This document shows, in pieces, positions 8,587 to 17,416 of a DNA stretch of 56,333 bases. A program made the translations under genes and the position numbers. The first letter of the stretch is position 1. Each line of letters opens with the position of its first letter. The stretch comes from Acidobacteriota bacterium (GTDB lineage: Bacteria; Acidobacteriota; Terriglobia; UBA7540), in NCBI GenBank assembly GCA_902812365.1, contig CADDZC010000016.1, positions 1-56,333 on the forward strand. The letters are read 5' to 3'. Below the pieces are notes generated by a model, which was not told where the DNA came from, did no database searches, and saw nothing but the letters and a program-made list of their open reading frames with translations.

Positions 8587-9297
8587 GTGAACAAACTCTT
8601 TCCCAGCGCCGACGCGGCCGTGGCCGACATTCCCGACGGCGCCTCGATCATGGTCGGCGGCTTCGGCCTGTGCGGAATACCCGAGAATCTGATCGACGCC
8701 CTCTGCCGAAAAGGGGTGAAGAATCTCACCGTGATCAGCAACAATGCCGGCGTCGATCATTTTGGTTTGGGGAAGTTGCTCGACACCGGGCAGATCCGCA
8801 AGCTGATCGGGACGTATGTCGGCGAAAATCGAGTGCTGGAAGACCTGGTGCTGCGCGGGGCCATCGAGATGGAGCTGAACCCGCAAGGCACGTTTGCGGA
8901 GCGCATTCGGGCGGGCGGAGCGGGCATTCCGGCGTTCTACACGCCGGCGGGAGTGGGTACGGTGGTGGCCGAGGGCAAAGAGCAGCGTGAATTCGACGGG
9001 CGGCGGTATCTGCTCGAGCGCGCGCTGCGGGCGGACTTCGCGCTGGTCAAGGCCTGGAAGGGCGACCGCTGGGGGAATCTGATTTACCGCAAGACGGCGC
9101 GCAATTTCAATCCGGTGATGGCCACGGCCGCCCGGGTGACGATCGCGGAGGTGGAAGAGCTGGTCGATCTGGGCGAGCTTGATCCCAATTGCGTCGCCAC
9201 ACCCGGGATTTACGTGAAGCGGATCGTGCGGGGAACCGGTTACGAGAAGCGGATTGAAAAAAGGACGGTCAGAAGGCCGCCGTCGGCAAGCAGCTGA
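8587..9297 (+). CDS. scoA: 3-oxoacid CoA-transferase subunit A
   Basis: One half of a heteromeric family I CoA-transferase that moves CoA between succinyl-CoA (or acetyl-CoA) and a 3-oxoacid such as acetoacetate. Signature segments are [16 protein letters not shown] near the N-terminus, [23 protein letters not shown], and [14 protein letters not shown]. The length of 236 residues is typical of the alpha subunit. The start is GTG at 8587. ScoB follows after 23 nt. Substrate (acetoacetate versus other 3-oxoacids) cannot be told from sequence; atoD would be the equivalent name in acetoacetate degraders. Confidence 0.93.
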   Translation: MNKLFPSADAAVADIPDGASIMVGGFGLCGIPENLIDALCRKGVKNLTVISNNAGVDHFGLGKLLDTGQIRKLIGTYVGENRVLEDLVLRGAIEMELNPQGTFAERIRAGGAGIPAFYTPAGVGTVVAEGKEQREFDGRRYLLERALRADFALVKAWKGDRWGNLIYRKTARNFNPVMATAARVTIAEVEELVDLGELDPNCVATPGIYVKRIVRGTGYEKRIEKRTVRRPPSASS

Positions 9298-9320
9298 GAG
9301 GCTGGCCTCGACTTTCGGGG

Positions 9321-9974
9321 ATGGACAAACGCGAACAGATCGCCCGCCGAATCGCCCAGGAATTGAGAGACGGTTACTATGTCAACCTCGGCATCGGGAT
9401 TCCCACCCTGGTGTCGAACTTCGTTCCGGCCGACATCGAGGTGATCCTGCAGTCGGAAAATGGCATGCTGGGCGTCGGGCCGTTTCCGCTCGAGGGCGAA
9501 GAAGACCCCGACCTGATCAACGCCGGAAAGGAGACGGTGACCGAGATTCCCGGCACCGCCTATTTTTCCAGCGCCGACTCGTTTGCGATGATTCGCGGCG
9601 GCCATATCGATCTGACCGTGTTGGGGGCGATGGAGGTGGACGAGCAGGGGAACCTGGCGAGCTGGACGATTCCCGGCAAGATGGTCAAAGGCATGGGGGG
9701 CAGCATGGATTTGGTGGCAGGCGCGAACCGGGTGATCGTCGCCATGGAGCACACGACGAAGCAAGGGCGGCCGAAAATTCTCAAGCGCTGTTCCTTGCCG
9801 CTGACCGGCGAGAGAGTCGTGGACCGGGTAGTGACGGAACTGGCGGTGATCGACGTCACGCCGCGCGGGCTGGAGCTGAAAGAAATCGCGCCCGGCGTCA
9901 GTGTGGAAGCCGTGCAGAAGCTGACCGAACCTGCCCTGCGCGTCGGCGACGACCTCAAGGTCATGACCGTCTAG
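9321..9974 (+). CDS. scoB: 3-oxoacid CoA-transferase subunit B
   Basis: Catalytic half of the CoA-transferase. The covalent glutamyl-CoA residue is the Glu of [25 protein letters not shown] precedes it, and [15 protein letters not shown] and [20 protein letters not shown] follow, all hallmarks of the beta subunit. The length of 217 residues is normal. The pair scoA-scoB would link ketone-body or branched-chain degradation to acetyl-CoA. A TetR-family regulator encoded on the opposite strand 0.9 kb downstream is a possible controller, but that is only a positional guess. Confidence 0.94.
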   Translation: MDKREQIARRIAQELRDGYYVNLGIGIPTLVSNFVPADIEVILQSENGMLGVGPFPLEGEEDPDLINAGKETVTEIPGTAYFSSADSFAMIRGGHIDLTVLGAMEVDEQGNLASWTIPGKMVKGMGGSMDLVAGANRVIVAMEHTTKQGRPKILKRCSLPLTGERVVDRVVTELAVIDVTPRGLELKEIAPGVSVEAVQKLTEPALRVGDDLKVMTV

Positions 9975-10020
9975 CGGCCGGGCGCTCCCCGGATGCCGCC
10001 CAGCGCCGCCTTATGCCGGC

Positions 10021-10836
10021 TCAGCGCGCCCGTTCATAACAGCCGAGCACGCGCAGAAAGTTCGTGACTTCGGCCAGGTGATCCAGGGCCTTGCGGCAGC
10101 GCTGCTCCTTCACATGGCCGGCAAAATCGAGATAGAAGAAATATTCCCACGGCCGGCCGCGCAACGGGCGCGACTCCATTTTGGTCAGATCGATGTCCCG
10201 GAGTGCGAAGACGCTCAGGCACTTAAACAGAGCTCCCGGAATGTTGCGGGTGGAAAACACAATGGAAACCTTGTTGGCGCGGGGGGAGACGCGGGGGGTT
10301 TTCGAAAGCAGCAGGAAGCGCGTGTAGTTTTCGCGGTGGTCTTCCAGATGCCGGGCGAGAATGCGGGCTCCGTAGACGGCGGCGGCGGTTTGGCTGGCGA
10401 TGGCGGCCGCGCCGGGGGAGCGCTGGCTGGCGAGCAGCTTGACGCTGCCGGCGGTGTCGTAAGCGGGGATTTTTTCCACGCGGGGATGGCGCGCAAAGAA
10501 CCGCTCGCACTGGGCGAGCGCCACCGGATGGGAATAGACGCGTCGCAAGTTCTTGAGCGTGGTTTCCGGAAAGGCGATCAGATTGTGGACGATGCGCAGG
10601 TTGACTTCGCCGACGATGTGAAGGTTGTTCTCGAGCAGGTGATCAAAGTTTTCGTACACCGATCCCGCCAGCGTATTTTCGATCGGCACCAGGCAATAGC
10701 GAGCCTTGCCGGCGGCGACGCTGGCGAAGGCGGCGGCGAAGGTCTCGCACGGCAGCACGCGAATGCGCCGGCCGAGCAGCCGGTAAGCCGCTTCTTCGCT
10801 GAACGCGCCGCGCTCGCCCTGAAATGCCACCGTCAT
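10021..10836 (-). CDS. pheA: Prephenate dehydratase
   Basis: Converts prephenate to phenylpyruvate in phenylalanine synthesis. The 271-residue protein consists of the catalytic domain (VAFQGERGAFSEEAA at the start, PIENTLAGSV, and the conserved NYTRFLLL with the catalytic Thr-Arg-Phe) plus a C-terminal ACT domain (PGALFKCLSVFALRDIDLTK, then the Phe-binding ESRP motif). No chorismate mutase is fused. The ATG at 10836 overlaps the end of the upstream tetR gene by 4 nt (ATGA), which implies translational coupling. The longer frame from 10938 would run through tetR and is rejected. Phe feedback through the ACT domain is expected. Confidence 0.95.
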   Translation of the reverse strand: MTVAFQGERGAFSEEAAYRLLGRRIRVLPCETFAAAFASVAAGKARYCLVPIENTLAGSVYENFDHLLENNLHIVGEVNLRIVHNLIAFPETTLKNLRRVYSHPVALAQCERFFARHPRVEKIPAYDTAGSVKLLASQRSPGAAAIASQTAAAVYGARILARHLEDHRENYTRFLLLSKTPRVSPRANKVSIVFSTRNIPGALFKCLSVFALRDIDLTKMESRPLRGRPWEYFFYLDFAGHVKEQRCRKALDHLAEVTNFLRVLGCYERAR

Positions 10837-11435
10837 ACGCCGGAAGTCGAGGCCTCGCCCAGCAGACCGCGAAAGAAGAAATCCGCATAGGCTTGCGCCA
10901 ACTCGGGTTCTTTTACCGATCCTTCGGGGCGATACCACTGATAGAGCCAGTTGACCATCCCCAGCAGCGCGAAAGCGGCGAGGCGAGGAGAAATTTTGGG
11001 CTCGCCGCCCGACTGCTTTTGCACCTGATCAATCAAGTTTTCCAGGAACTCCACGTACCGGCGCTTGCGGGCGTTGATCTTCCCGCGCAGCGCGGCTTTG
11101 AGCGAACGGTTTTCGTGCAGGATGACCGTAATTTCCAGGTCGCGCGCCCGCACCACCAAATCGATGTGCCCAATAATCGTCTGCCGAAGCTTCTCGCGGG
11201 GATCGGCGATGTGGCTGACCTTGGCCAGCACGGTCTCGTCCAGAATGTCCATGCCGTAGTTCATGATCTCGTAGAGCAGGCGGTCTTTGCTCTCCACATG
11301 GTGATAGAGTCCCGCCTTGGTCAAACCGACGGCCCGGGCGATGTCTTGCATCGAGGCGCCGTCATAGCCCTTCTCGTAAAACACGCGCGCCGCGATCCTG
11401 CAGATCTCGCGGAGCTTCTGTTGGGGATCGCTCAT
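10833..11435 (-). CDS. TetR/AcrR-family transcriptional regulator
   Basis: A 200-residue one-domain repressor type. The N-terminal HTH (residues about 8-54) reads ICRIAARVFYEKGYDGASMQ, then DIARAVGLTKAGLYHHVESK. A helical ligand-binding domain follows and resembles acyl-CoA or fatty-acid responsive members (KstR2/FadR type) in general pattern, without a decisive motif. ATG 11435 is preferred to the longer frame because it starts just before the HTH. The gene lies 60 nt after the ATP-grasp gene and its stop overlaps the pheA start. Such coupling with an amino acid enzyme is unusual. A palindromic GTGT-ACC-ACAC at 11479-11489 could be its operator. Confidence 0.92.
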   Translation of the reverse strand: MSDPQQKLREICRIAARVFYEKGYDGASMQDIARAVGLTKAGLYHHVESKDRLLYEIMNYGMDILDETVLAKVSHIADPREKLRQTIIGHIDLVVRARDLEITVILHENRSLKAALRGKINARKRRYVEFLENLIDQVQKQSGGEPKISPRLAAFALLGMVNWLYQWYRPEGSVKEPELAQAYADFFFRGLLGEASTSGV

Positions 11436-11495
11436 CGGGGATCCGGGCCGGTGCCGGATCATCGCCGGCCGCCTCGCAGTGTACCACACAGCGCG

Positions 11496-12845
11496 CTACA
11501 ACGTGCGGCCTCGTCCCGCCGCCATGACCGGAAGGGTGGGGCTGACCGTGAAGCGCAGCTTGCGGTGCGCTTCCCGCAGGGCCTCTTCCACGCGCCCGGG
11601 CGAGCCGCCGCGGGCGAAGATGAATCCCAGGTAGCTGTTCCCCTCCGGCAACGGCACCAGTTTTTGCCCGGCCCGCGCGGTGATCTCAATCCCTTCGACG
11701 CCGCCCGTCGCGAGCGCCTCCTCCAGGCCTTCGACTCCCCGATAAACGCCGGCCTCCAAGATCGGAATCATCATCACTCCGGAGGAAACCGACTCGCGCG
11801 CGACATCGCTCAGGTCGGCTCCGAGGGCCAGACGGATCATCGCCTCCTCCAGCGTCAGGCCGCCCCGGGGGGAGACCAGGCGAACGGCGCGAGAACACAT
11901 TCCGCCGATCGAGCGCGCGGCCACTTCCAGCACCCAGACTCCGCGCAAGTTGACACGAAACTCGGCATGCACCGGACCGTGCCGGAGGTCGAGGGCCCGA
12001 ACCGCGTCCGCGAGCGTAACGGCAATCGCCTCCTGCGTTCGGCGCCCTCCCCGTGACGGTGTCACGTAGATGGTCTCCTCGAAGAACGGTCCCACCAAAG
12101 GATCAGGTTTGTCGAAGATAGCGAGTATTCTCAGCCGTCCCCGGTCCACCAGAGCTTCCACAGCCACTTCCTCCCCTTCGACGTAAGTCTCAACCTGAAT
12201 AAAGCGACTGGCCTCGTCCCGCATCACTTGAACATCAGGTGAGCGCAGCAGGGAGCGAATGCGCTCGAAAGCGGAAACGAATTCGTCCGGGTTATTGGCG
12301 CGAATTACGCCCCGGCTGGCCGACAGCGCCAAGGGCTTGAGAACGCACGGAAACGGAACTCGGTATCCGTCCGCCGCGCCATGAGAAGCGAATAGAATCC
12401 GGCGCGGGTCGGCGTCCGACGAGAAGCGGACAAAAGCCGGCACGTTCAAACCGGCCGCCCGGAGCCGCAACCGCGACCGATACTTGTCGCGGCAGATATC
12501 GGCGGCGACCGGGGGATGGCCGGGCAGGCCGAGCGCGGCCGAAACTCTTGCCGCCGCGGGCGTGGGACGATCGCCGAGCGACACCACGCCGTGGATTGGG
12601 TTTGCCCGCGCATAATCCACCACGGCGCGGGCGGCGGCTTCGGGGTCTTCAAAACGCAAGGGGAGGGCGTGATCCCGCCAAGGATCTTCGAGCACGTGAC
12701 AGCGGTCGCTACCAATGACGACCGCCAGATTCAACTTTTGGGCGGCCTCCACAAAAGCCTGGGTCTGGTAGCCGGTCGTGGTGCACAAAATCAGCAGCCG
12801 CTTCCCCACCAGATCCGTCGAGGCCCTCGAAACTGTTTCGCCCAT
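11496..12845 (-). CDS. ATP-grasp carboxylate-amine ligase, L-amino acid ligase-like
   Basis: A 449-residue ATP-grasp enzyme. Such enzymes activate a carboxylate as acyl phosphate and join it to an amine. The N-terminal domain has LLILCTTTGYQTQAFVEAA and VSLGDRPTPAAARVSAALGL. The ATP-binding core gives FPCVLKPLALSASRGVIRA (lysine of the grasp), QVETYVEGEEVAVEALVDRG and the metal site VHAEFRVNLRGVWVLEVAAR. The C-terminal domain (SYLGFIFARG...) resembles the LAL_C2 domain of dipeptide ligases of the BacD type. ATG 12845 has an ACGGAGG sequence 8 nt upstream, so it is preferred to GTG 12878. The product is unknown; a dipeptide or amino acid conjugate is likely. Confidence 0.88.
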   Translation of the reverse strand: MGETVSRASTDLVGKRLLILCTTTGYQTQAFVEAAQKLNLAVVIGSDRCHVLEDPWRDHALPLRFEDPEAAARAVVDYARANPIHGVVSLGDRPTPAAARVSAALGLPGHPPVAADICRDKYRSRLRLRAAGLNVPAFVRFSSDADPRRILFASHGAADGYRVPFPCVLKPLALSASRGVIRANNPDEFVSAFERIRSLLRSPDVQVMRDEASRFIQVETYVEGEEVAVEALVDRGRLRILAIFDKPDPLVGPFFEETIYVTPSRGGRRTQEAIAVTLADAVRALDLRHGPVHAEFRVNLRGVWVLEVAARSIGGMCSRAVRLVSPRGGLTLEEAMIRLALGADLSDVARESVSSGVMMIPILEAGVYRGVEGLEEALATGGVEGIEITARAGQKLVPLPEGNSYLGFIFARGGSPGRVEEALREAHRKLRFTVSPTLPVMAAGRGRTL

Positions 12846-12885
12846 CTGCCGGACCTCCGTGACTGCTCCGTGAACCACTTTCGGC

Positions 12886-13449
12886 CTAAGCCCGGCGGGC
12901 TCGAAACCGAAACCGCCGTTCTTTCACCTCGATGGCGATGCTCCCAAAGCCAGCCGCTTCCAGACGCACCCCAAACCCTGCCGGATCGACGGGCACGAAC
13001 GTGTCTCCCCAGTGCAGAATCTGCATGGCGCGGCTCCCAAGGCTGTCGACTCCGACGAAGGCGCCACCGGGCGCCAGGACCCGGCGAACCTCGCGCAGCA
13101 ACCGATCCTGCAAAGCCGGGGAAGGAACGTGATGAAGCATCGTCAACGAGACCGCACCGGAAAAGACTCCGTCTGCAAACGGCATGAGGCTGGCATCTCC
13201 GCGGACTATGTGAACGTTGCTGCCGTACAGGCGGCCGGCCAGAGCCTCGACGAGCCGCGAATCGATCTCGATGGCGGTCAGCCGGTCGCACCGCCGGCAC
13301 AAGGCATCCGTCGCTCCACCTGGACCGGGTCCGAGTTCGAGCACGTTCCGTCCCAGCTCAACATCGCCGAGCGCCCAAGGTAAGAGGCTCGTTTCCAGGC
13401 TTCTTTTCCACGGTTCGGAACTGCAGATCCAGCGGTGAAGCCAATTCAT
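12886..13449 (-). CDS. Class I SAM-dependent methyltransferase
   Basis: A 187-residue methyltransferase of the Methyltransf_11/25 type. Motif I is NVLELGPGPGGATDALC, motif II the acidic AIEIDSRLVEAL. GDASLMPFADGVFSGAVSLTMLHH is followed by LLREVRRVLAPGGAFVGVD. The first 25 residues (MNWLHRWICSSEPW...) are typical of methyltransferases acting on small molecules. ATG 13449 is chosen; the frame stays open to 13617 with no homologous sequence. It is the first gene of an apparent operon with the ATP-grasp ligase (40-nt gap), tetR and pheA, so it may methylate the ligase product. The substrate is unknown. Confidence 0.88.
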   Translation of the reverse strand: MNWLHRWICSSEPWKRSLETSLLPWALGDVELGRNVLELGPGPGGATDALCRRCDRLTAIEIDSRLVEALAGRLYGSNVHIVRGDASLMPFADGVFSGAVSLTMLHHVPSPALQDRLLREVRRVLAPGGAFVGVDSLGSRAMQILHWGDTFVPVDPAGFGVRLEAAGFGSIAIEVKERRFRFRARRA

Positions 13450-13671
13450 GAGCAACCACCGGACAGGCAAGAGCCCGCCAGAGTTTGCAGCGGTTCGGGG
13501 CCGGCCGCTAGCTGCCAGCATCCGTCGTCCCACAACTTCCGTCTCGACTTTAGCATGTCGAAACGGATTGATGAACAGGCGCGGAGCACAACGGCTTGAT
13601 GCTGGCACCTGCCTCATCCATGGGATGCCGGGATAACTTCGGGTTTCAGGCGCCGTCCTTACCCAAGCGGC

Positions 13672-15312
13672 TTAATCCGAAAATCGGTTGGCGATGGGGA
13701 AGCGGCGTCCGATTCCGAAGGCTTTGGCGGTCACTTTGAGCGCCGGAGCCGCCTGCTGGCGTTTGTACTCCGCGCGGTTGACCATAAGGATCGTTTCGCG
13801 CACCACCGCGGGATCCAGCCCATGCTTCTCAACGATCTGCTCGGCGCACAGGTTCTCCTCGATGTAGGCTCGCAGGATGGTGTCGAGAATTTCGTAAGGG
13901 GGCAGAGTGTCCTGGTCGGTTTGGTGGGGGCGCAGCTCCGCCGACGGAGGCTTTTCGAGCACGGCGCTCGGAATGCGCATGCCGTCGCGGTTGATATAAC
14001 GGGCCAGCTCATACACCATGGTTTTCGGTACATCGGCGATGACCGCCAGGCCGCCGGCCATGTCGCCATAGAGCGTGCAGTAACCGACCGCCAGCTCAGA
14101 TTTGTTGCCCGTGCTCAAGACCAGCGCGCCGAACTTGTTGGAAAGAGCCATCAGGATATTGCCGCGGACGCGGGCTTGAATGTTCTCTTCCGTGACATCC
14201 GGAGGGCGGCCGGCGAACGCCGGCTTCAGAGCCGAGAGATAGGAGTCGACGATCGAAGTGATCGAGATGACGCGGAACTCAATGCCCAGACGCCGCGCCA
14301 GCACTTCGGCGTCTCGCACGCTTCCCACCGAAGAATACGGTCCCGGCATGCTGACGCCGCACACATGCTCGCGACCGAGCGAGTCAGCGGCGATCGTGGC
14401 CACGACGGAGGAATCGATGCCTCCGCTCAGTCCCACGATAGCGTCCCGAAAGCCGCACTTGTAAACGTAGTCGCGGGTTCCGAGGAGCAAGGCCTGGTAC
14501 ACCTCGGCGACGTCGGATTCCGGCGCCGCCCTCAGGTCCCCGGTCCCCGGTTCGGTGTCAAACACGATCAGGTCTTCCGCGAAGCATCGGGCGCGCGCGG
14601 CGAGCTCGCCGCGGGCATTAAACGCCATGCTCGATCCATCGAAAACCAGTTGATCGTTGCCTCCCACCTGGTTGACGTAAACGACCGGGACTCTCCGTTC
14701 CACGGCGATGGCGCGCAGCATATCTTGGCGCATCCGGATCTTGCCGGTGGTGTAAGGTGAGGACGCGATGTTGAGGATAACATTCGCCCCGGCCCGCACC
14801 GTCTCCTCGACAGGATCACGCGGATAGAGCTGGCGCTTCCAGAAGTGCTTGTCGTTCCATGCATCTTCGCAGATGGTGATTCCCAACCGGTATCCGGCCA
14901 GTTCATACAGGGCCGGGGAACTACCTGGCTCAAAGTAGCGCGATTCATCGAAGACGTCGTAGAAGGGCAGCAACATCTTGTCATAGGTGAGGGCGATGCG
15001 ACCGTGGTGGACGAGGGCCGCCGAATCGGCGGTCGGCTTGCCTTGCCGCGCCTCGGAACGCCTCACGTACCCGATCAACGCCGCGATGTTGGGCAGCCGG
15101 TGCGCCAGGTGTTCCATTTCCTGCTCGCAACGGGAGACAAAGTTGCTCTTCTCCACCAGATCGCGCGGCGGATAGCCGCATAAGGCCAGCTCCGGAAACA
15201 AAACCAGCTCGGCCCCGCGTTGCCGGGCCTGTTCGGCAAACTCCACGATCTTGGCGGCATTGCCCGCAAAGTCTCCAACCGTGGTGTTGATCTGGGCGAG
15301 GGCAATCCTCAT
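13672..15312 (-). CDS. nadE: Glutamine-dependent NAD+ synthetase
   Basis: Amidates nicotinic acid adenine dinucleotide to NAD+ with ammonia taken from glutamine. The 546-residue length fits the two-domain form. Residues 1-260 are a nitrilase-type glutaminase with the triad Glu41 (FPELALCGYPP), Lys112 (YDKMLLPFYD) and Cys148 (TICEDAWND). Residues 275-546 are the synthetase, with the PP-loop GLSGGIDSS at 294-302, then STGNKSELAVGYCTLYGDMAGG and KPPSAELRPHQTDQD. It stands alone on the minus strand. The next gene is divergent, with the promoter region between them. All key residues are present. Confidence 0.97.
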   Translation of the reverse strand: MRIALAQINTTVGDFAGNAAKIVEFAEQARQRGAELVLFPELALCGYPPRDLVEKSNFVSRCEQEMEHLAHRLPNIAALIGYVRRSEARQGKPTADSAALVHHGRIALTYDKMLLPFYDVFDESRYFEPGSSPALYELAGYRLGITICEDAWNDKHFWKRQLYPRDPVEETVRAGANVILNIASSPYTTGKIRMRQDMLRAIAVERRVPVVYVNQVGGNDQLVFDGSSMAFNARGELAARARCFAEDLIVFDTEPGTGDLRAAPESDVAEVYQALLLGTRDYVYKCGFRDAIVGLSGGIDSSVVATIAADSLGREHVCGVSMPGPYSSVGSVRDAEVLARRLGIEFRVISITSIVDSYLSALKPAFAGRPPDVTEENIQARVRGNILMALSNKFGALVLSTGNKSELAVGYCTLYGDMAGGLAVIADVPKTMVYELARYINRDGMRIPSAVLEKPPSAELRPHQTDQDTLPPYEILDTILRAYIEENLCAEQIVEKHGLDPAVVRETILMVNRAEYKRQQAAPALKVTAKAFGIGRRFPIANRFSD

Positions 15313-15351
15313 GGAAGTCGCGCGGGCTCGCCTGGGCTCGGCGTTTTCCTT

Positions 15352-15379
15352 TTGCGCCGGTCCCTAAGCCCATTACAAT
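15352..15379 (+). promoter_or_regulatory. Predicted promoter of the gamma-glutamylcyclotransferase-like gene
   Basis: TTGCGC (15352-15357) and TACAAT (15374-15379) are spaced by 16 nt. A transcript from here would begin at about 15386, after the first in-frame ATG at 15385. This supports the GTG at 15433, which has a good AGGAGG, as the true start of the downstream gene. Confidence 0.45.
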
Positions 15380-15432
15380 AAATCATGGAGATGGGGCGGC
15401 TCGCAACCGGGAAGCGGCCACAGGAGGCTCAG

Positions 15433-15819
15433 GTGACGGATTGCGTCTTCGTCTACGGCACCCTGCGCCGGGGCTTTGCACGGCATGACCTTATCTGCGG
15501 GCTGGGCGGTTCTTGGGTGGGTCGCGGCACGATTCAAGGCGAGCTGTATGATCTGGGACTGTTTCCTGGCGCGCTGCGCTCCGAGGATCCCTCGGCGCGA
15601 GTCGCCGGCGAAGTGTACCGGTTCAAAGATTCCGTTCCTGCCCTACGGGCTCTCGACGAGTACGAAGGAGTGTCGGAGTATCGAGTCGGGCATTACGTGC
15701 GCGTGGTTTTGGAAGTGACCCTTGATGACGGCGCGGAGGTGAAGGCCTGGGCCTACTGTTTGCGCCGCCAACCGGACCCGGCGCGCCGGATCGTCTCCGG
15801 TGACTACGCTAAGCGGTGA
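15433..15819 (+). CDS. Gamma-glutamylcyclotransferase-like (AIG2/GGCT) protein
   Basis: A 128-residue GGCT-fold protein. The family forms 5-oxoproline by cyclising gamma-glutamyl groups. The hallmark substrate loop is FVYGTLRRGF at the N-terminus, and the catalytic Glu is in ALDEYEGVSEYRVG. AGEVYRF lies between them. GTG 15433 has AGGAGG 5 nt upstream and lies after a predicted promoter; ATG 15385 would add 16 unconserved residues and would sit at the transcription start. The 3' end overlaps the next reading frame by 20 nt. The exact substrate of bacterial members of this branch is generally not known. Confidence 0.85.
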   Translation: MTDCVFVYGTLRRGFARHDLICGLGGSWVGRGTIQGELYDLGLFPGALRSEDPSARVAGEVYRFKDSVPALRALDEYEGVSEYRVGHYVRVVLEVTLDDGAEVKAWAYCLRRQPDPARRIVSGDYAKR

Positions 15820-16189
15820 CGCCTGGATCAAATTGGTGGATTTCACTCCCCGACAAATCGCCATCCTACAAAGACTGGTCGAGGCGGGATTCGAAATTGT
15901 GCCGGTCGAGCGGGCGGAATCGTACCTCGGTGTGACCCAAGGCGGATTCATCGCCCTGGTGGACCCGTCGGGCGCCCGCCTCCGGCTTTACGGCCAAGCG
16001 GGCTATCGCATGGGCGAAGGGATCGGAATGCTGGTCGAGCGCGGAGGCCGTCGAGTGTTTGTGCGGCATGAACAGATGGTGGATGCGACGCCCGAGCTTC
16101 TGGCCGCCTACGACCAGTTTCGCTCCGAGCTGCGGGCGATGCTCGATTCCGAGGCAGCCTCGGTGAACGTTGCCAGCGAAAGACGCTAA
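15800..16189 (+). CDS. Uncharacterised protein overlapping the GGCT-like gene
   Basis: A 129-residue frame with a GTG start overlapping the end of the upstream gene by 20 nt. I do not recognise a family. It reads as a compact alpha/beta protein: an N-terminal helix FTPRQIAILQRLVEAGFEIV, then a strand-rich middle (FIALVDPSGARLRLYGQAGYR, IGMLVERGGRRVFVRHEQMVD) and a C-terminal helix ELLAAYDQFRSELRAML. No signal peptide or membrane segment is visible. Amino acid use is like that of real proteins here and the overlap suggests coupling, so it is probably a genuine gene. A 217-nt stretch with nothing recognisable follows. Confidence 0.65.
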   Translation: MTTLSGDAWIKLVDFTPRQIAILQRLVEAGFEIVPVERAESYLGVTQGGFIALVDPSGARLRLYGQAGYRMGEGIGMLVERGGRRVFVRHEQMVDATPELLAAYDQFRSELRAMLDSEAASVNVASERR

Positions 16190-16406
16190 GCCGGCGGCGG
16201 TGGAAGCGGGCTCGAGGTGGCGAGCTGTGGCGATCGACGTCGCCGGCTTGCCAGGGCTTCGGGTGCTTCCGCCTGAATCTGAAGCGCCGCTGCGCCGCCC
16301 GGGTGTTGATGGATTTTGAGGCGGGTGGTCGCGCGCTGCCGGGCGTGAACCGTGTCGACCCCGCCATTCATCCTATAAATCTGACTCGGGGAGGCGTAAG
16401 AATCGA

Positions 16407-17396
16407 ATGCCTGAGACCTTAGACCTGCTGATTGTGGGAGCGGGCCCTACGGGGCTCGCGTGCGGCATCGAGGCAGTGCGAGCCGGAATGAAGAGTCTGA
16501 TCGTCGAGAAGGGATGCCTGGTGAATTCTCTGTTCAACTATCCGAACACGATGACCTTCTTCACGACCCGGGAGCGGCTCGAAATTGGCGATATTCCGTT
16601 CTCGAGTGTCAATTTGAAGCCGACTCGCGCCGAGGCCCTCGAGTACTACCGCCGCGTGACGGAGCATTACCGGCTTCCCGTGGCCACCGAAGAGCGCGTG
16701 GAGGAGATTCGCCCGGTTAATCAACACTTTGAGGTCAAGACCGAGCAGCGAGCGGGGCGCTGCGCGCAGTACGCGGCCCGACGAGTTATTATCGCGACAG
16801 GGTATTACGACCGTCCCAACCTGATGGGCATCCCCGGGGAGGGGCTTCCCAAGGTGTCGCACTACGCGCTGGAAGCCCACGCGTTCTACCGGCGCCGGGT
16901 GGCGGTCATTGGTGGCGCCAACTCGGCCGCCGTCACCTCGCTCGAGCTGTTCCGCCATGGAGCGGACGTCACCCTGATTTACCGGAAGCCCGAGCTCAGC
17001 CGGCATATCAAGTACTGGATCCGGCCCGACCTGGAGAACCGGATCAAAGAAAAATCCATCCGGGCCCTCTTTTCGACCGAAGTGAGGGAAATCACCGACG
17101 ACTATATCACGGTGCAATCGGCGAACGGCGAGATCGAGCGGATCCAGAATGATTTCGTCTTCGCGCTCACCGGGTACCATCCCGACATTGACCTTCTCAG
17201 GCGGGCGGGCGTGCACGTAGACCTCAAGAGTTACCGGCCGGCCTGTGATCCAAAGACCCTGGAAACGAACGTTCCCGGACTCTATGTGGCGGGAGTAGTT
17301 CTCTCCGGCCGGCATACCAACGAAATTTTTATCGAAAACGGCCGCTTTCACGGAAAACAGATTATTGCCAGCATCCAGGGCGGAGCCGGGGCCTGA
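16407..17396 (+). CDS. ypdA: YpdA-like bacillithiol disulfide reductase family flavoprotein
   Basis: A 329-residue FAD/NAD(P)H oxidoreductase of the YpdA (Bdr) family, which reduces bacillithiol disulfide in Firmicutes. The FAD loop is LLIVGAGPTGLACGIEA, and the family-specific stretch FNYPNTMTFFTT follows at about residue 45. VIIATGYYDRPN, the NADPH loop VAVIGGANSAAVTSLEL and the C-terminal PGLYVAGVV...HTNEIFIENGRFHG complete the fold. No CxxC redox pair is present, as expected for YpdA and unlike thioredoxin reductase. The cell probably uses bacillithiol or a methylated relative, but no biosynthetic gene (bshA, B, C) is in the window. Confidence 0.85.
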   Translation: MPETLDLLIVGAGPTGLACGIEAVRAGMKSLIVEKGCLVNSLFNYPNTMTFFTTRERLEIGDIPFSSVNLKPTRAEALEYYRRVTEHYRLPVATEERVEEIRPVNQHFEVKTEQRAGRCAQYAARRVIIATGYYDRPNLMGIPGEGLPKVSHYALEAHAFYRRRVAVIGGANSAAVTSLELFRHGADVTLIYRKPELSRHIKYWIRPDLENRIKEKSIRALFSTEVREITDDYITVQSANGEIERIQNDFVFALTGYHPDIDLLRRAGVHVDLKSYRPACDPKTLETNVPGLYVAGVVLSGRHTNEIFIENGRFHGKQIIASIQGGAGA

Positions 17397-17416
17397 ACCG
17401 GTTTTGCCACCGTGCG

